Source: SB11 sp965249955
Lineage (GTDB): Bacteria > Bacteroidota > Bacteroidia > UBA8524
Assembly: GCA_965249955.1 (NCBI GenBank)
Contig: OZ252261.1
Coordinates: forward strand, 1,736,001 to 1,800,000
Direction: 5' to 3'
DNA: 64,000 nt
A program made the translations under genes and the position numbers. The notes below the pieces were generated by a model. It worked only from the letters and a program-made list of their open reading frames with translations. It did not search any database and was not told the DNA's origin. Within the stretch, counting starts at the first letter, position 1; the number at the start of each line of letters is the position of its first letter. Below are positions 49,165 to 57,816 of this stretch, piece after piece.

Positions 49165-49917
49165 ATGACAACAGGTAAAAAAACATCGAACGCTTTTTTA
49201 ATTGCGGCCAATCTTGTGCCCCTTATTGGTGTGCTATTTTTTGGTTGGGACGGCAAAGGTATTATTGTAGTTTATATACTAGAAACAGTAATTATAGGCA
49301 TTTTAAATGCCCTTAAAATGCTGACGGTATACCTAGTAAACGGCACAAAAAATGAGGAAGAGGAAAAAAGTGAATTTACACAAGGTGTTTCAGGTTTGGG
49401 GTTAATTCCTTTTTTTCTTTTCCATTATAATTTTTTCATTTTCGTACAATCGGTGTTGTTTTTTGCTTTTTCATCCATGTGGGAGTCTATGGGCAAAGGC
49501 CCTGAGCCTTTTAATGTTATTGCTAATTTCAGATTATATATAAACGATGATACCCTTTTGGCTTTGGGTAGCTTGTTAATGGCCAACCTTATATACGTGG
49601 CCGATGATTTTATTTTCTCTGAAAAATACAAAACGGCATCCATGCAAAGCCTGATGATGGCTCCGTATAAACGCATTTTTTTGCAACAGTTTTTGGTAAT
49701 ACTGGGCGGGTTTATTTTTATGCTAACAGGAGGTATAAGTATAGTAATGGGTTTGTTTGTAGTACTTAAAATTATTGCCGACTACCTAAGTGCTAATTAC
49801 GGCAATAACCCAAAGGTAACTAGTTGGATTACTAAAAATGTTAAAGGAAAAAATGGGAAGGAGCTTAGTGATGAGGAGAAAAAAATGGTTGAGAATATGT
49901 TTGGTCGGGGAAAATAA
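49165..49917 (+). CDS. Polytopic membrane protein (DUF6498-like)
   Basis: 250 residues from ATG at 49165. About six transmembrane helices; the N-terminal one reads NAFLIAANLVPLIGVLFFGW, followed by GIIVVYILETVIIGILNALK. A cytoplasmic charged loop (~70-82, NGTKNEEEEKSEF) and a basic C-terminus (NVKGKNGKELSDEEKKMVEN) flank the membrane part. The pattern resembles the DUF6498 family as I remember it; unverified. Function unknown. A long perfect palindrome (49976-50020) separates it from the convergent tyrS. Confidence 0.72.
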   Translation: MTTGKKTSNAFLIAANLVPLIGVLFFGWDGKGIIVVYILETVIIGILNALKMLTVYLVNGTKNEEEEKSEFTQGVSGLGLIPFFLFHYNFFIFVQSVLFFAFSSMWESMGKGPEPFNVIANFRLYINDDTLLALGSLLMANLIYVADDFIFSEKYKTASMQSLMMAPYKRIFLQQFLVILGGFIFMLTGGISIVMGLFVVLKIIADYLSANYGNNPKVTSWITKNVKGKNGKELSDEEKKMVENMFGRGK

Positions 49918-49975
49918 AAATCGGGGTGTATTTGTTCGGTTTTAATCATTGCGAGGAAGCCGTCTTTAAAGCAAA

Positions 49976-50020
49976 ATTCGTGTATTTGTCAAATTTTTAA
50001 AATTTGACAAATACACGAAT
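49976..50020. repeat. 22-bp perfect inverted repeat with 1-nt centre
   Basis: Left arm 49976-49997 (ATTCGTGTATTTGTCAAATT plus TT) and right arm 49999-50020 are exact complements around a single T. It lies between the convergent membrane-protein gene and tyrS. The adjacent TCATTGCGAGGAAGCCGTC (49946-49964) resembles another dispersed intergenic motif. It could act as a bidirectional terminator, although no T-run follows. Confidence 0.8.
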
Positions 50021-50041
50021 ACATGATTAACGAGTAATAAC

Positions 50042-51319
50042 TTATTCTACTATTACCAAATATTTATTCTTTTTGCCTTTTTGTACCAATAGGTATTTGC
50101 CTTGCAATAGAGCAGTAGCATCAACAGTAGCGTTAGCATCAGCTACTTTTTCCATATTTATACTAAGTCCTCCGCCTTGTATCATTTTACGCGCTTCGCC
50201 CCGCGAAGGGAATATTTCGGTTTTATCGGCCAATAATTCAGCTAAAGCTATTCCTGCTTCAAAATCAGCGCGAGGCAAGGTATATTTAAGGTTATCGTCA
50301 ACCATGTCTAAAATCACTTCACTGCTAAGGGTTTTGAGTTTATCGGCCAAATCCTTGCTGAAAAGCAATTCGGTGGTTTTTATGGCTTCGTCATAGCCTG
50401 CCTCACCGTGCACACGGGTAGTAATATCTTTTGCCAATGCTTTTTGCAATACACGCAAACCGGGGTCGGTTTTGTGTTCGGCAATAACGGCTTCTATCTC
50501 ATCGTGAGGGAGCAGGGTAAATACCTTAATGTAGTTTTCGGCATCTACATCGCTAGTGTTTAGCCAAAATTGGTAAAACTTGAAGGGGCTGGTTTTTTTA
50601 GGGTCAAGCCATACGTTGCCGCTTTCGCTTTTGCCAAATTTTGTTCCGTCGGCTTTTTTCACCAAAGGAGCAGTAAGCGCAAAGGCTTCGCCACTATCCA
50701 TGCGGCGTATAAGCTCTGTACCTGTAACTATATTGCCCCATTGGTCGCTACCGCCCATTTGCAGTTTCACACCTTTGTTTTTGTATAGGTGGTAAAAATC
50801 GTAGCCTTGCACCAGTTGGTATGAAAACTCGGTAAACGACATCCCGTTTTCCAGTCGGTTTTTTACAGAGTCTTTGGCCATCATGTAGTTTATGGTAATG
50901 TGTTTGCCCACATCGCGTATAAAGCCCAAAAAGCTAAACTCTTTAAACCAATCGTAGTTGTTCACTATTTCGGCAGCGTTTTTTTCTGCCTTAAAATCTA
51001 AAAACTGCTCCAGTTGTTTGCGTTGGCAGCTTAGGTTGTAGTTTATGGTTTCAATATCTAATAGGTTACGTTCGGCACTTTTGCCTGATGGATCGCCCAC
51101 CATACCCGTAGCACCACCCACCAATGCAATGGGCTTGTGGCCTGCACGTTGCAGGTGCACCAATAGCATTATGGGCACCATGTTACCTATATGCAACGAG
51201 TCAGCCGTAGGGTCGAAACCCACATAGCCCGATACTGTTTCTTTATTCAATAATTCTTCGGTTCCGGGCATTATATCTTGCAGCAGCCCGCGCCAGCGTA
51301 GTTCTTCTACTAAGTTCAT
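50042..51319 (-). CDS. tyrS: Tyrosyl-tRNA synthetase
   Basis: 425 residues, full length for a bacterial TyrRS, which charges tRNA-Tyr. HIGH-type signature in DPTADSLHIGNMVPIM, substrate loop QLVQGYDFYHLY, MGGSDQWGNI, KMSKS equivalent TKFGKSESGNVWL. A C-terminal S4-like RNA-binding domain (~355-425) ends in the LVQKGKKNKYLVIVE run. It is monocistronic on the minus strand; the WG-repeat gene lies 33 bp downstream of its start region on the same strand, upstream in transcription. Confidence 0.98.
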   Translation of the reverse strand: MNLVEELRWRGLLQDIMPGTEELLNKETVSGYVGFDPTADSLHIGNMVPIMLLVHLQRAGHKPIALVGGATGMVGDPSGKSAERNLLDIETINYNLSCQRKQLEQFLDFKAEKNAAEIVNNYDWFKEFSFLGFIRDVGKHITINYMMAKDSVKNRLENGMSFTEFSYQLVQGYDFYHLYKNKGVKLQMGGSDQWGNIVTGTELIRRMDSGEAFALTAPLVKKADGTKFGKSESGNVWLDPKKTSPFKFYQFWLNTSDVDAENYIKVFTLLPHDEIEAVIAEHKTDPGLRVLQKALAKDITTRVHGEAGYDEAIKTTELLFSKDLADKLKTLSSEVILDMVDDNLKYTLPRADFEAGIALAELLADKTEIFPSRGEARKMIQGGGLSINMEKVADANATVDATALLQGKYLLVQKGKKNKYLVIVE

Positions 51320-51352
51320 TTTTTTATATTCTCGTGGCTGTTTAGCCTATTT

Positions 51353-52558
51353 TTATTCTTCGTAAAACTGATTTCCTTGTAGGTCTATAAAACCTAAAAA
51401 CTTACCGTTTCGGTAGGCTCTAGCCCATCCGTTGCTATACATCAGTGGGTTGTCGTATTGGGCTGTTGAGGTAATATTGCCTTTGGTATCCAATACTCCC
51501 CAATGGTTTTTTTCATCAATAAAAGTTGCGCGGTTTTCTATAAAGTCGCTCACCATAATGTATTTAATGTCAATGGCTGTATCTCCTTTGGTATTTATAA
51601 AACCCCAACTACTATTGGCATATATTCGGGCAACTCCATTACTAAAAATACCTGCATCGGCATATTGTATGGTTATAGCCTGTTGTGCTTGTTTGTTTAT
51701 ATACCCCCAGCGGCCACTAATATTTACCGGCGCAAGACCGTTGCTAAACTCTTTTGCTTTGCTAAAGCTATACGGTATAGCCATCTCGCCTTTGGTGTTT
51801 ATGTAGCCATACAGGGGTTGCCCTAAGGTATCTATGCTTACGGCAGCCAACCCCTCGTTAAAGGGCAAAGCCTCTTGGTATTGGGCACTAATTACTTCTT
51901 TCCCTTTTTGGTTTATGTAGCCATATTTGCCGTCGCGTTTCACCAACATTAATCCTTCGTACACAGGATTAATTTCTTGGTAGGTGCTATCGCTAATGGT
52001 TTCTCCTTTTTTATCTATCAACCGCCAATAACCGTTTAGCTGCACTATGGCAACACCATCAATAAAATCGTTAGCTTTTTGGTATATAAAGGGGATGGTT
52101 ATTTCTCCTTTGCTATTTATATAGCCATAGGTAGTGGCGTAGCGTGCATACGCTAAACCGTTTTTCATTTTACCCACAGCACCAAAAGTGGCAGGTATTA
52201 CCTCTCTTCCTTTTTTATCAATAAAACCACACCATTTGTCTTTTACTACTGCCGCAAGGCCTTCGTTAAAATCATCAACGGCTGTGTATACAAAAGGGAC
52301 TACTATTTTTTCTTTTGCATTGATAAAGCCCCATTTGTTGTTTTGTTTCACGGCAGCCAAACCCTCAACAAAAAAGTGTGCTTCTTGGTAATAGGCTTCA
52401 ATTTTTAGTTTCTTATCAATATCGCTATATCCCCAAAGGTTACCTTTACGGTAGGGCACCAACTCTTCGCCCCCTTTTGGCGGGGCAGCAAACAATTGAG
52501 CACTAAACAGTAATAGCAAACCTACAAGGCTTGTTGTTTTTACAGATAAATTGAACAT
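51353..52558 (-). CDS. WG-repeat protein, exported
   Basis: 401 residues with signal peptide (~1-24, ending FAA). It is made of eleven WG repeats of about 33 residues each. Recognisable units are NLWGYSDIDK, NKWGFINAKEK, KWCGFIDKKG, TYGYINSKGE, YWRLIDKKGE, KYGYINQKGK, LYGYINTKGE, RWGYINKQAQ, SWGFINTKGD, HWGVLDTKGN and FLGFIDLQGN. WG repeats form small beta-structures that bind partners; specific roles are rarely known. It is in the same orientation as tyrS and nbaC with short gaps (33 bp and 3 bp), so it may share their transcript. Confidence 0.92.
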   Translation of the reverse strand: MFNLSVKTTSLVGLLLLFSAQLFAAPPKGGEELVPYRKGNLWGYSDIDKKLKIEAYYQEAHFFVEGLAAVKQNNKWGFINAKEKIVVPFVYTAVDDFNEGLAAVVKDKWCGFIDKKGREVIPATFGAVGKMKNGLAYARYATTYGYINSKGEITIPFIYQKANDFIDGVAIVQLNGYWRLIDKKGETISDSTYQEINPVYEGLMLVKRDGKYGYINQKGKEVISAQYQEALPFNEGLAAVSIDTLGQPLYGYINTKGEMAIPYSFSKAKEFSNGLAPVNISGRWGYINKQAQQAITIQYADAGIFSNGVARIYANSSWGFINTKGDTAIDIKYIMVSDFIENRATFIDEKNHWGVLDTKGNITSTAQYDNPLMYSNGWARAYRNGKFLGFIDLQGNQFYEE

Positions 52559-52561
52559 GAT

Positions 52562-53086
52562 TTATTGTGCTTTTTGTGGAGCCTCCATCACTGTGCCGCA
52601 GTTTTTGCAGGTACAATTTTCAAGGTTACCATAAAAACGGCTAAAAATTGGGGGTAATTGTTTCACTATATCGGTAACGTATTCGTATTCTTCGTATAGT
52701 TTTTCGCCACAATTTTCGCAATACCATAAAAAACCATCCAATTCGGTTTTAGCACGTTCGCGTTCTATAACCAAACCTACGGTGTTGGGGCCACGTTGTG
52801 GGCTGTGCGGTGTGCGTGGAGGTAATAAAAATATATCTCCCTCTTTTATATGAATATCGCGCGGCTTGCCTTCGTCAATAATTTTAACAACAATATCCCC
52901 TTCCAATTGATAAAAAAACTCTTCGCCTTCATTGTAGTGGTAATCTTTGCGACTATTGGGGCCACCAACTACCATCACAATAAATTCAGCATCTTTCCAC
53001 ACTTGTATATTGCCCACAGGGGGTTTTAGCAAGTGTCGGTTCTCATCTATCCATTTTTTAAAATTAAAAGGAGCTGCTACTGCCAT
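52562..53086 (-). CDS. nbaC: 3-hydroxyanthranilate 3,4-dioxygenase
   Basis: 174 residues, a cupin-type iron dioxygenase that opens the ring of 3-hydroxyanthranilate in the kynurenine pathway, giving the quinolinate precursor for NAD. The iron ligands lie in DYHYNEGEEFFYQ (His and Glu) and RTPHSPQR (His). The C-terminal rubredoxin-like zinc site uses YCENCGEKL and CTCKNCGTVM. No other kynurenine-pathway gene is seen in the window. It lies 3 bp upstream of the WG-repeat gene, so the two are probably co-transcribed. Confidence 0.96.
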   Translation of the reverse strand: MAVAAPFNFKKWIDENRHLLKPPVGNIQVWKDAEFIVMVVGGPNSRKDYHYNEGEEFFYQLEGDIVVKIIDEGKPRDIHIKEGDIFLLPPRTPHSPQRGPNTVGLVIERERAKTELDGFLWYCENCGEKLYEEYEYVTDIVKQLPPIFSRFYGNLENCTCKNCGTVMEAPQKAQ

Positions 53087-53188
53087 AACGGTTTTGTTTT
53101 ATACGGGCAAAGTTCCATTTTTAAAGGGTAAAATCAAAAGTATTTGCGGCAGGCTAAAAGCAATGTGCCTTAAATATGTTTGGCTTTA

Positions 53189-55516
53189 CTAATTAGTGGC
53201 TGTTGCACCCAAGGCAACTTTTAGCTCACCATTGGCTGAAAGTGTGTGCGCTTTGCCAAACAGTTGCAGGGTAAGTTCTTCTCCTTGCAGGTGGCTTATA
53301 GTGGCGTGTTGTTTATCAACGGCTATGTTGAGTGTATTGCCTCTAAACAATATCTTAAACTCAAAACCACTCCAGTTTTTGGGCAACATGGGGCTAAAAT
53401 GTAGCTGCCCATTTTTAACACGCATACCGCCAAAGCCTTGTACCACACTAAGCCATGTGCCGGCCATACTGGTAATGTGTAGCCCTTCGTGCACCTCGTG
53501 GTTATAATCGTCCAAGTCTAAACGGCTGGTGCGCAGGTATAACTCGTAGGCTTTTTCTTCTTTGCCCAATTTGGCGGCTAACACCACGTGTACACAGGGG
53601 GATAGTGATGATTCGTGCAGTGTGCGCGGCTCGTAAAAATCAAAATGGCGACGGTGGCTATCTATATCAAAATCATCTTCAAAAAAGTAGAATCCTTGCA
53701 GGGTATCGGCTTGTTTTATAAAAATGCTGCGCAATATTCTATCCCAGCTCCAATGTTGGTTTATGGGGCGTTGGACAGGGTCTAGCTCGGCAGCTGTTAG
53801 CTGCTCTTTATCCATAAAGCCTTCTTGTTGCAAAAACACCTTTTGGGTTCCATCGTAGGGCAAGTACATATTGTTTATTATGTGTTCCCATTTTTCGGTT
53901 TCTGCTTTTTCGTTAAATGCGGTGTTGGCTACAATTTTTTTATAGGCTGCTGCGTAGTGTTTTTTAACAGAAGCGACGGCTTTAGTGGTATATTCCATGC
54001 ACCATGCGGCTATATAGTTGGTATACCAGTTATTGTTTACGTTATTCTCATACTCGTTAGGGCCTGTAACGCCCAACATTACATATTTTTGCTTGTGTTC
54101 CGACCAATTAACACGCTGCGCCCAAAACCTTGAGATGCCCAACAATACTTCCAATCCTCCTTCGGCCAAATAGCCTTCATCGGCAGTGTAGTTTATGTAG
54201 TTGTATATGGCGTAGGCAATAGCCCCGTTGCGGTGTATTTCTTCAAAGGTTATTTCCCACTCGTTATGGCACTCTTCCCCATTCATGGTTACCATTGGGT
54301 ATAGGGCTGCACCATTAGTAAAGCCTAGTTTTGCAGCGTTTTCAATGGCTTTATCCAGTTGTTTGTAGCGGTATTGCAGCAGTTGGCGAGCCACTTTTGG
54401 TTCGGCGGTGCTTAGGTAAAAGGGTAAACAATATGCTTCAGTATCCCAATAGGTGCTACCGCCATATTTTTCGCCTGTAAACCCCTTTGGGCCAATATTT
54501 AGGCGAGGGTCTTGCCCGGTATAGGTGTGGTATAGCTGCATTATATTAAAGCGGATACCTTGTTGTGCAGCAACATCGCCGTGTATTTTTATATCGCTGG
54601 TTTCCCAAATTTTTGCCCAAGCGGCTGCGTGTTCTGTATGCAGGGTATCAAAACCTTTGTTTTCGGCAGCTATTAATGTTTTTTTGCTTTGCGATAATAG
54701 CTCGTCCCTATCGTAGTTTTGGCTGCTTAGGTTGGCACAATATTTTACAAGGGTAGTTTTTTGCCCTTTTTGTGCTTCTACTATATATTCAAACCCAACG
54801 TATTTTTCTTTGTTTAAGGTACGTGTGCCGGGTTTAATTAGCTTACTCTCTTGGTACAACTGTGCAGTAAAGGCAGTGCAAACAAAGAAATCGAGTTTTT
54901 TAGTTTTAAGAGTAAGAAAAGCATACTCGCGGTCAATATTGCGGTTTACTTCGTCCCAAAACTTTTCATCGTAGTTAGAGTCTTTGTTCACCACATCACC
55001 GTCAATATGGGGTGTAAAAGTGATTTTTGCTGAAAAGTTTAGTGGGGTAACGCTGTATTTTATCACGCCCACTTCGTCATCTACCATACTTATAAAGCGT
55101 GTAGCATTTACTTCAACCTCTTTGCCGCTAGCACAAATGGCGGTAAAAGAGCGGTGTAATGTGCTGTTTTTCATATCAAGCACACGACGAAAATTTTTCA
55201 CCTCGCACTCTGCCAAATCAAGCTCTTCGCCATCAAGGCGAATATCAATGCCTATCCAGTTGGCGGCATTCAATACTTTGGCAAAATATTCGGGGTAGCC
55301 GTTTTTCCACCAACCCACACGGGTTTTATCAGGGTAATATACGCCAGCAATGTAACTGCCGCGCAGGCTTTTGCCACTGTATTTTTCTTCAAAATTGGCG
55401 CGTTGACCCATTTTGCCATTGCCAATACTAAAAATGCTTTCGCTGCTTTGGTGCAAATTAGGGTCGAAACCGTCTTCTATAATTTGCCAATCGTTTTCTA
55501 CTATATACTTACGCAT
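53189..55516 (-). CDS. GH65 family alpha-glucoside phosphorylase (maltose phosphorylase-like)
   Basis: 775 residues. GH65 enzymes split maltose or related alpha-glucosides with phosphate into beta-glucose-1-phosphate and glucose. Seen are the N-terminal beta-sandwich (EDGFDPNLHQSSESIFSIGN, FEEKYSGKSLRGSYIAGVYY), the (alpha/alpha)6 barrel (FTGEKYGGSTYWDTEAYCLP) and the acid residue in MNGEECHNEWEITFEEIHRN (~412). The C-terminal beta-sandwich is typical. The exact disaccharide is not fixed by sequence, but the next gene in the regulon is beta-phosphoglucomutase, which fits maltose. A palindromic operator candidate (55533-55553) lies 17 bp upstream of the start. Confidence 0.94.
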   Translation of the reverse strand: MRKYIVENDWQIIEDGFDPNLHQSSESIFSIGNGKMGQRANFEEKYSGKSLRGSYIAGVYYPDKTRVGWWKNGYPEYFAKVLNAANWIGIDIRLDGEELDLAECEVKNFRRVLDMKNSTLHRSFTAICASGKEVEVNATRFISMVDDEVGVIKYSVTPLNFSAKITFTPHIDGDVVNKDSNYDEKFWDEVNRNIDREYAFLTLKTKKLDFFVCTAFTAQLYQESKLIKPGTRTLNKEKYVGFEYIVEAQKGQKTTLVKYCANLSSQNYDRDELLSQSKKTLIAAENKGFDTLHTEHAAAWAKIWETSDIKIHGDVAAQQGIRFNIMQLYHTYTGQDPRLNIGPKGFTGEKYGGSTYWDTEAYCLPFYLSTAEPKVARQLLQYRYKQLDKAIENAAKLGFTNGAALYPMVTMNGEECHNEWEITFEEIHRNGAIAYAIYNYINYTADEGYLAEGGLEVLLGISRFWAQRVNWSEHKQKYVMLGVTGPNEYENNVNNNWYTNYIAAWCMEYTTKAVASVKKHYAAAYKKIVANTAFNEKAETEKWEHIINNMYLPYDGTQKVFLQQEGFMDKEQLTAAELDPVQRPINQHWSWDRILRSIFIKQADTLQGFYFFEDDFDIDSHRRHFDFYEPRTLHESSLSPCVHVVLAAKLGKEEKAYELYLRTSRLDLDDYNHEVHEGLHITSMAGTWLSVVQGFGGMRVKNGQLHFSPMLPKNWSGFEFKILFRGNTLNIAVDKQHATISHLQGEELTLQLFGKAHTLSANGELKVALGATATN

Positions 55517-55532
55517 TTGGATGAAAATTTAC

Positions 55533-55553
55533 AAAGTGTCGAAAATACACTTT
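55533..55553. promoter_or_regulatory. Candidate operator upstream of the GH65 gene
   Basis: Perfect 7-bp arms AAAGTGT (55533-55539) and ACACTTT (55547-55553) flank the spacer CGAAAAT. The closest relative is the 57728 site, which differs in four bases. It lies 17-37 bp upstream of the GH65 start, a position suited to a repressor near the transcription start. It is also 69 bp upstream of the divergent lipoprotein gene. Confidence 0.7.
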
Positions 55554-55621
55554 CTTTATATAATTACGAAAAAGGCTATCAAATTGTAATATACAACTTG
55601 TGTTTTTATTATGATTGCAGC

Positions 55622-56179
55622 ATGAAAATATTTTCTCTTGCTAAATCTTCTATTCTTGTTCTTTTTATTGCTTTAATAGCTTCGTGCTCTTTTACAGAGA
55701 AAAAGGATGCGATATTTTATACTGTTAATATGTTAAACCAATTTGACAGTTCAAAACTGTATACTAATCAGTTTATAGAAGCCTTGAGAAAACAAGAGTA
55801 TGTGAAGGCTGAAGAGGCTAGAACATTGGCCGTGAAGTCGTTTCATCACGCAAAGGAAAGAGTGCAAAAAATGGGCGATTATAAAGGGGACGGGGAATTG
55901 CGCATAAAAATGGAAAATTCTTTAGCAGACTTTCAACGGTTTTTTACTGACGAAATGAGCCAAGTAGTTAAGCTTCACAGGCGTTATTCTTTGATGAATG
56001 CTGGCACAGAAGAAAGTTATAATGTTTTGGCTGAATTAGACAGGCTGGATATTGCTTATGCCACGTTTGATAAAGAACAGGCACTAAGTATTGGAAAAAC
56101 AACTGAGGAGTTTTGTAGTAGGCATGGATTACTTTTTTCAGTGGATGAAGGAGGTAAAATCAATATTCAAACCAAATAG
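55622..56179 (+). CDS. Hypothetical lipoprotein, 185 aa
   Basis: 185 residues from ATG at 55622; a longer in-frame start at 55403 lies inside the GH65 gene on the other strand and is rejected. Signal MKIFSLAKSSILVLFIALIASCSF (lipobox LIASC). The mature part is mostly helical: KLYTNQFIEALRKQEYVKAE, FHHAKERVQKMGDYKGD, SLADFQRFFTDEMSQVVKLH. I do not recognise a family. It is divergent from the GH65 gene and shares its operator-containing spacer, so its expression could be linked to the glucan locus. Convergent with pgmB. Confidence 0.78.
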   Translation: MKIFSLAKSSILVLFIALIASCSFTEKKDAIFYTVNMLNQFDSSKLYTNQFIEALRKQEYVKAEEARTLAVKSFHHAKERVQKMGDYKGDGELRIKMENSLADFQRFFTDEMSQVVKLHRRYSLMNAGTEESYNVLAELDRLDIAYATFDKEQALSIGKTTEEFCSRHGLLFSVDEGGKINIQTK

Positions 56180-56180
56180 A

Positions 56181-56828
56181 TTACAACACGTCAGCAACAG
56201 TAACCTCTGATAATCCTGCAAATACCTTGTGGGCTTTGGTTAGCACATTTGGGCTACCAATACCTATGGCGGTAAACCCACCTGCCAGTGCGGCATCAAT
56301 ACCGCTAATAGCGTCTTCAAACACAACACATTCACTAGGTTTCAGCCCTAAATCTTCTGCTCCCATTAAAAAAACTTGCGGGTGCGGTTTCGATTGTGTG
56401 GTGCGCGTGCCATCAACAATGGCATCAAAAAGGGGTAGAGTATTGGTAAGCTCTAGCACTAAACGGGCGTTTTTGCTGGCACTACCCAATGCTATTTTTA
56501 TACCTTTTTGTTTCAGTTCGGTTAAAAACGCAACAGCTCCCGGCAAAACCTCATCGGGTTGCATGGTGCGCACAAACTCTAAGTACCACTCGTTTTTTTG
56601 AGAAGCTAAACGCACTTTTTCCTCTTCACTAAGGCTTATATTTCCTTTGTTAAGAATATACTCCAGCGACTCAATTCGGCCAACACCTTTTAGTTGCTCG
56701 TTATCGTGCTCGTTAAAAGGTACGCCCAAACTATCGGCAAGGCGTGTCCATGCCAAACCGTGATATTTTGCTGTATCAACTATAACCCCGTCGAGGTCAA
56801 AAATGCAACCTTTAATGGTGTGGCTCAT
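56181..56828 (-). CDS. pgmB: Beta-phosphoglucomutase
   Basis: 215 residues, HAD superfamily. It converts beta-glucose-1-phosphate to glucose-6-phosphate, the product of GH65 phosphorolysis. The nucleophile/acid-base pair is in FDLDGVIVDTAKYHGLAWTR, the phosphate-binding Ser in ALGSASKNARLV, and the metal-binding Asp pair in VFEDAISGIDAALAGG. The cap domain covers ~15-90. It overlaps the upstream kinase gene by 17 bp and is co-transcribed with it. No direct gene fusion with GH65 is seen, but function and shared operator type tie them together. Confidence 0.95.
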   Translation of the reverse strand: MSHTIKGCIFDLDGVIVDTAKYHGLAWTRLADSLGVPFNEHDNEQLKGVGRIESLEYILNKGNISLSEEEKVRLASQKNEWYLEFVRTMQPDEVLPGAVAFLTELKQKGIKIALGSASKNARLVLELTNTLPLFDAIVDGTRTTQSKPHPQVFLMGAEDLGLKPSECVVFEDAISGIDAALAGGFTAIGIGSPNVLTKAHKVFAGLSEVTVADVL

Positions 56829-57690
56829 GCTTCAGTTCAGGAAAAATGTATTTAATATGGTAGCTCAATAGGTTTTGTATGGGCTGTTTTATAATGCTGC
56901 CCAGCTTCACATTACATTCTTTTGCGGCACTTTGCAATGCCTCTTGAAAATGGAATGCTATTGAACCAATAAAATGCACGGGTACATTTTGGGCATTATC
57001 GTAGCACAAAACGTGTTCTTTTATAAAATGTACCATGCCTTTGTGCAGCATATCTGCAAACAAGGGCAAATCGCGGTATTTAGCTATAAAACGTGTAAAA
57101 CTGGCTAGGTATACATTGGCATTGGGTTGCTCGTATACGTGCTCAAAAATAGTAGCCTTGTTTACGCCATACTCTTTCTCAAGGTCGTGGGCTATTTCTT
57201 CGGGTAGTTTTTTATACAGGTAGCAACTAAGCAATTGTTTGCCAAAATAGCTGCCGCTGGCTTCGTCGCCCAAAATATAACCTAGTGCAGGTACTTGCTC
57301 GTGTATTTTATTCCCATCAAAAAAGCACGAGTTTGAACCTGTGCCCAATATGCAGCTAATGCAAGGTTCGCCGGTGTAGGTGGCGTAGGCCGCACCCAAA
57401 AGGTCGTGGTCTACATGTAGGCGAGCGTTTTTAAACACCGTAGCAAGGGCAATGCGCACTATATCATTATAGTACTCGCTGCTATTTCCTGCGCCGTAAT
57501 AATATACCTCATCAATACGTGTAGCTATGCCATACAAACTTTCGTTTTGCTTTATTTCATGGGCAATGGTTTCGCTACTATGAAAAAAGGGGTTAAAACC
57601 AATAGTTTTATAACTATCGTAGTATTTACCGGTGCTATCGGTCAGCAACCAGTCACATTTAGTAGAACCACTATCGGCTAAAAGTATCAT
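56812..57690 (-). CDS. BadF/BcrA-type sugar kinase (N-acetylglucosamine kinase-like)
   Basis: 292 residues, ASKHA fold. Motifs: phosphate 1 ILLADSGSTKCDWLLTD, phosphate 2 ILGTGSNSCFFDG, adenosine region LGDEASGSYFGKQLL. The annotated family includes N-acetylglucosamine kinases and glucose-type kinases. Linked to maltose phosphorolysis, a role in phosphorylating the free glucose released by GH65 would fit, but the substrate is inferred. It precedes pgmB in one transcript (17-bp overlap) and is divergent from the Nudix-like regulator, sharing the operator at 57728-57748. Confidence 0.9.
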   Translation of the reverse strand: MILLADSGSTKCDWLLTDSTGKYYDSYKTIGFNPFFHSSETIAHEIKQNESLYGIATRIDEVYYYGAGNSSEYYNDIVRIALATVFKNARLHVDHDLLGAAYATYTGEPCISCILGTGSNSCFFDGNKIHEQVPALGYILGDEASGSYFGKQLLSCYLYKKLPEEIAHDLEKEYGVNKATIFEHVYEQPNANVYLASFTRFIAKYRDLPLFADMLHKGMVHFIKEHVLCYDNAQNVPVHFIGSIAFHFQEALQSAAKECNVKLGSIIKQPIQNLLSYHIKYIFPELKHEPHH

Positions 57691-57715
57691 TCAGAATAAG
57701 GACTTAATATGAGAA

Positions 57716-57723
57716 CAAATATA
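57716..57723 (-). promoter_or_regulatory. Promoter -7 box of the kinase-pgmB operon
   Basis: TATATTTG on the minus strand (57723 to 57716) is a perfect TAnnTTTG match. The operator palindrome edge (57728) is 5 bp away, so a bound regulator would cover the promoter region. Confidence 0.6.
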
Positions 57724-57727
57724 CATC

Positions 57728-57748
57728 TAAGTGTCAAAAATACACTTA
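57728..57748. promoter_or_regulatory. Candidate operator between kinase-pgmB and the Nudix-like regulator
   Basis: Perfect 7-bp arms TAAGTGT (57728-57734) and ACACTTA (57742-57748) flank the spacer CAAAAAT. It sits 38 bp upstream of the kinase gene and 69 bp upstream of the divergent regulator gene, so it may control both and give autoregulation. Confidence 0.72.
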
Positions 57749-57816
57749 TCGAAATTTGAAAACCGCAATTTATTGATTAAAATTGAACTATTATCCGCCT
57801 AGGGTATACCTGCTAA

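Noticed and set aside
55403..55621. Longer start for the lipoprotein at 55622
   Set aside because: The extension overlaps the opposite-strand GH65 coding region and would hide the lipobox signal.
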